The notes under the pieces were generated by a model. The model saw only the letters and a list, made by a program, of their open reading frames with translations. It had not been told where the DNA came from and did not search any database. A program made the translations under genes and the position numbers. From Akkermansia muciniphila (lineage in GTDB: Bacteria; Verrucomicrobiota; Verrucomicrobiia; Verrucomicrobiales; V1-33), in assembly GCA_945861415.1 (NCBI GenBank), contig CAMAUV010000046.1:1-35372 (forward strand): a stretch of 35,372 nt of DNA. The letters run 5' to 3'. Positions 33,141-35,372 of the stretch are shown here, in pieces (the stretch's first letter is position 1; each line of letters starts with the position of its first letter).

Positions 33141-34385
33141 TCACAACGGAGCACTGGCTGGCTGTGCCTCCCGTTTTCGGCCTTTGTAGCAAATCAGGAA
33201 GAACACGAGCAGCACTGCCACTCCGCCTGCCAAAACGGTCCAGAAGCGCGACCAGTCCACGATTTCTCCATGGCGGCAATGCTCGAACCACCACTTGATC
33301 GTCAGGTAGCCCAGCAGATTGCCGATGCCGTTGTTCATTAGGGATAGTAGTGCCTGTCCCTGACCGCGAATCCGCGGGTCGATACGCTGTTCCAGATAGA
33401 TCTGGCATGTGAGATAAAAGACGACGAAAAGCGGGCCATGGAGAGCCACGCTGAGCACGAGAGCCGGGCGCACATCCATGGCCAGCAGGCCATAGCGCAT
33501 CAGGCCAAAAACAAGGCCCGCGGTGAGCATCCATTTGATGCGAAACCGGGTGAGCGCTGCGGCGAGGCCAAAGGTCGCCAGGCCTTCACATAATTGTGCC
33601 AGCGACATGGTGGCGGAGGGATGGGCGTCGCCGTTGGCTTTGAGGTGCTGAACCGTGTAAATATAAAGCGTGGACATGAGCGCTGTGAAGAGCGCCGAGG
33701 TCACAAAAATCAGGCGGTGGTCGGGATGCTTGAGCAGGGGAAGCGCTTCCCATCCGAACAGGTCCCGGAGCCGGCGCGGTGCATTATCAGGTGGCGGGAG
33801 CGTTGGGCGCAGCGTGGCACAGTATGCCGCTTCAAGGAGAAAGAGGCCTCCGCCTATATAGCCGGCATATGGGGAATTGTCGAGCGCCAGCCAGCCGATA
33901 CCGAAAGAGGCCAGCATCCAGCCAAATGTTGCCCACACACGAATAGGGCCGAATTCGCGCCGTGCATCACCCAGCCGGGAGAGCACAATGCTTGTGACAA
34001 GGGAAAATCCCGGCGCATTACACAGCGCATAGGCCATCATGAGGGAAAGAAAGGTCGTCGGTCCCCAGCCGGCGGCTATGGCGTAATGAGTAAGAATGAG
34101 CAGGCTGCCGCTGAGCACATTCAGCAAGGCCAGCAGACGCTCCGGTGCCACCCGCCGATCCGCCAGCGAACCGGCGATCATGGGGGAGATAAACGACGCG
34201 ATGCTGCCGGTAGCCACGGCGTAGGTCACCAAATCCCCTTGTCCGTAATGGCTTAATACATTGGGGAAGGGTACTGCATATGCAGCCATGGCCGCAGCGT
34301 GCAGAAAGAAAAGCACACAGAGCGAAAAACGCCCTTCGATGCCGGCTGCCCGGGGTGGTGAAATCTCTTTGCCCGACTCGTTCAC
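33141..34385 (-). CDS. MFS transporter, nucleoside:H+ symporter-like
   Basis: About 414 residues with twelve transmembrane helices in two halves. Similarity is to the NupG/LacY-like nucleoside:proton symporter branch: YAVPFPNVLSHYGQGDL in helix 1, FGPIRVWATFGWMLASFGIG in the first half, and the loop DPRIRGQGQALLSLMNNGIG in the second. Nucleoside uptake is therefore the likely role, with sugar transport as alternative. I take the GTG at 34385 as start: it overlaps the preceding stop as GTGA, the same coupling seen before rsuA. A TTG five codons upstream (34400) is possible. No nucleoside-metabolism gene is adjacent. Confidence 0.82.
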   Translation of the reverse strand: MNESGKEISPPRAAGIEGRFSLCVLFFLHAAAMAAYAVPFPNVLSHYGQGDLVTYAVATGSIASFISPMIAGSLADRRVAPERLLALLNVLSGSLLILTHYAIAAGWGPTTFLSLMMAYALCNAPGFSLVTSIVLSRLGDARREFGPIRVWATFGWMLASFGIGWLALDNSPYAGYIGGGLFLLEAAYCATLRPTLPPPDNAPRRLRDLFGWEALPLLKHPDHRLIFVTSALFTALMSTLYIYTVQHLKANGDAHPSATMSLAQLCEGLATFGLAAALTRFRIKWMLTAGLVFGLMRYGLLAMDVRPALVLSVALHGPLFVVFYLTCQIYLEQRIDPRIRGQGQALLSLMNNGIGNLLGYLTIKWWFEHCRHGEIVDWSRFWTVLAGGVAVLLVFFLICYKGRKREAQPASAPL

Positions 34386-35161
34386 GCTTTGGTTTTCCAA
34401 CGTGCCGGATCAATACTGTAAAATTGGCGCATCGCGTCGTAGAGCTTTGGATGGCTCCTATGCAGCATGTCCGGAGCGGCATAGAACATCTCCGTGGCGA
34501 TGGCAAAGACGTCCGCGGGCTCTCCTTCAACGTTTTTCAGGGCATCCGGATGGTGAACTGCGAACAGGGGCGCGCGCTGCCGGGCCCACGGGGCCAGCAG
34601 GAGCACCTCCGGCAACTGGGTCCTGCCGTAGGCTTCCCATCCCAGAGCTTTTGCCACTGCGGGAAGGGCCGGATTGAGGGCATCGTGGGGATCCGTGGCC
34701 TCGTGCCGCTCTTCATTCCAGATGAGCGGGATGCACTTCACCGGTCGACTGGCCGACTCAATGTTCTCCGGCGTGGCGCCCGGAGGCCACAGTTGCACGG
34801 CAAGCACATCCTCAAAACAATCCCCGCCAGTGTCATTCAGCAGTAGAATGCAGGCATTGCTGGCGATGGTGACCCGGGCGTCTTCAGCCACGAGTTCTAG
34901 GGGGTCGGCATGCCGGAAATTTTTACCATCCACAAACTGCAGAATTTTGTCCTGATAAGGGGCTCGGAGTTCCAATGGGACAAGCCGGTAGTGCGGTACG
35001 AACTTATGAAGGTGTAGCAGCCACGGGCGGGGCAGTGCGTAATAGCGAAGCCGCCAGATACCTGCTTTGCTGCGCAGTCGGATAACCAGCCACCAGCACA
35101 TCATAAAAATCAGCAGCGCAATATAGTAGTAATGAGGAGGCAGTGTGGTGAGGAACCGCAT
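34382..35161 (-). CDS. M90/MtfA-like membrane-anchored protein lacking HExxH
   Basis: 259 residues, one transmembrane helix near 12-28 (YIALLIFMMCWWLVI). The ends match the MtfA (M90) peptidases, which cleave peptides and bind the repressor Mlc: HKFVPHYRLVPLELRAPYQDK then VDGKNF, and the terminal block VFAIATEMFYAAPDML with HPKLYDAMRQFYSIDPARW. MtfA has HEVAHKLD in the middle; here the place reads NEERHEATDPHDALNP, so HE is followed by no zinc-binding histidine at the right spacing. The glutamate of TEMFY is kept. I infer a catalytically inactive relative or a changed metal site. It is first in the minus-strand cluster and overlaps the MFS start by four bases. Confidence 0.72.
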   Translation of the reverse strand: MRFLTTLPPHYYYIALLIFMMCWWLVIRLRSKAGIWRLRYYALPRPWLLHLHKFVPHYRLVPLELRAPYQDKILQFVDGKNFRHADPLELVAEDARVTIASNACILLLNDTGGDCFEDVLAVQLWPPGATPENIESASRPVKCIPLIWNEERHEATDPHDALNPALPAVAKALGWEAYGRTQLPEVLLLAPWARQRAPLFAVHHPDALKNVEGEPADVFAIATEMFYAAPDMLHRSHPKLYDAMRQFYSIDPARWKTKA

Positions 35162-35227
35162 ATCGAAGTGGAAGTGGGTGCAAAGAAAGACTCACTGAAG
35201 TGGACCCCGAAGTCCGGCTACCGACTG

Positions 35228-35245
35228 GCTAAGCTAAGCTAAGCT
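35228..35245. repeat. 5-bp tandem repeat (AAGCT)
   Basis: GCT followed by three AAGCT units lies in the gene-free end of the window (35162-35372). It is short and may be upstream of a gene beyond the edge. Confidence 0.8.
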
Positions 35246-35339
35246 GCCCGGCGCGTCCCTGTAGTTAATCCGCCTGCCCAGGATGTCAAGCTTGGTGCGG
35301 GGGGAGGGCCGATTTTGGGAAGCTGGAGCGGAGGGCGCA

Positions 35340-35370
35340 GCACGGTCCGGAGCGCAGCGGAGGGCCGTGC
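35340..35370. other. large hairpin with direct repeat at window end
   Basis: GCACGGTCC (35340-35348) pairs with GGGCCGTGC (35362-35370), including one G-T pair, around a 13-base loop. GCGGAGGGC occurs at 35328-35336 and 35357-35365. This could be a REP-like element, or the leader or end of a gene past the edge. No T-run is visible before the window ends. Confidence 0.45.
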
Positions 35371-35372
35371 GC

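Noticed and set aside
1..35372. parS sites for ParB
   Set aside because: I looked for TGTTTCACGTGAAACA and close variants; GTGAAACA near 2782 is only a half-site, within valS.
1..35372. CRISPR arrays, tRNA or rRNA genes, insertion sequences, phage genes
   Set aside because: No spaced repeats, cloverleaf signatures, rRNA blocks, transposase or integrase motifs were seen on either strand.

Overview
The window looks like a chromosomal segment of a Verrucomicrobiota (PVC superphylum) bacterium. The evidence is a Planctomycete-type cytochrome c / DUF1549 / DUF1553 protein followed directly by a Tat-exported DUF1501 protein, a DUF1080 (3-keto-disaccharide hydrolase-type) protein, many exported hydrolases, moderately high G+C by eye, and frequent starts without a clear Shine-Dalgarno. 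I see no rRNA, tRNA, CRISPR array, transposase or phage gene. The taxonomic call is inference from gene content.

Left part (1-11300, mostly minus strand): valS, an RND efflux pump without a visible membrane-fusion partner, a plus-strand remnant of a cardiolipin synthase, a SufR-like winged-helix regulator that has lost the cluster-binding cysteines and has a candidate operator upstream, then a tight parB - small membrane protein - glutaminyl-cyclase-like M28 lipoprotein operon without parA, and a small exported protein. Next (11500-16050) is the PSCyt1/DUF1549/DUF1553 - DUF1501 pair, followed by about 790 bases of mostly non-coding DNA that may hold a frameshifted small gene.

Middle part (16800-29450, mostly plus strand): DUF1080 protein and rlmI (2-base gap); an exported monohaem protein translationally coupled (ATGA) to an exported rhodanese and closed by a good terminator; a PPC/DUF296 protein; an exported alpha/beta-esterase fused to an SGNH hydrolase; minus-strand TerB-like and AraC genes; a pair of related polytopic membrane proteins; a membrane-anchored sulfatase-like protein without the sulfatase signature; and aspC with a visible promoter.

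Right part (29524-35161, minus strand): one co-directional cluster read from right to left. It holds an M90/MtfA-like protein without HExxH, a nucleoside-symporter-like MFS protein (GTGA overlap), an exported alpha/beta hydrolase, an exported protein of unknown family, an ACT-domain protein, a small exported protein split by a TG-dinucleotide frameshift, and rsuA (GTGA overlap). The last 200 bases hold a 5-bp tandem repeat and a large hairpin.

I find no single locus that I can claim as a new defence or biosynthetic system. The most informative oddities are the repaired-by-2-bp reading frame before rsuA, several enzymes or regulators whose key residues are missing (SufR-like, M90-like, sulfatase-like), the esterase-SGNH fusion, the coupled haem/rhodanese pair, and parB coupled to a small membrane protein.
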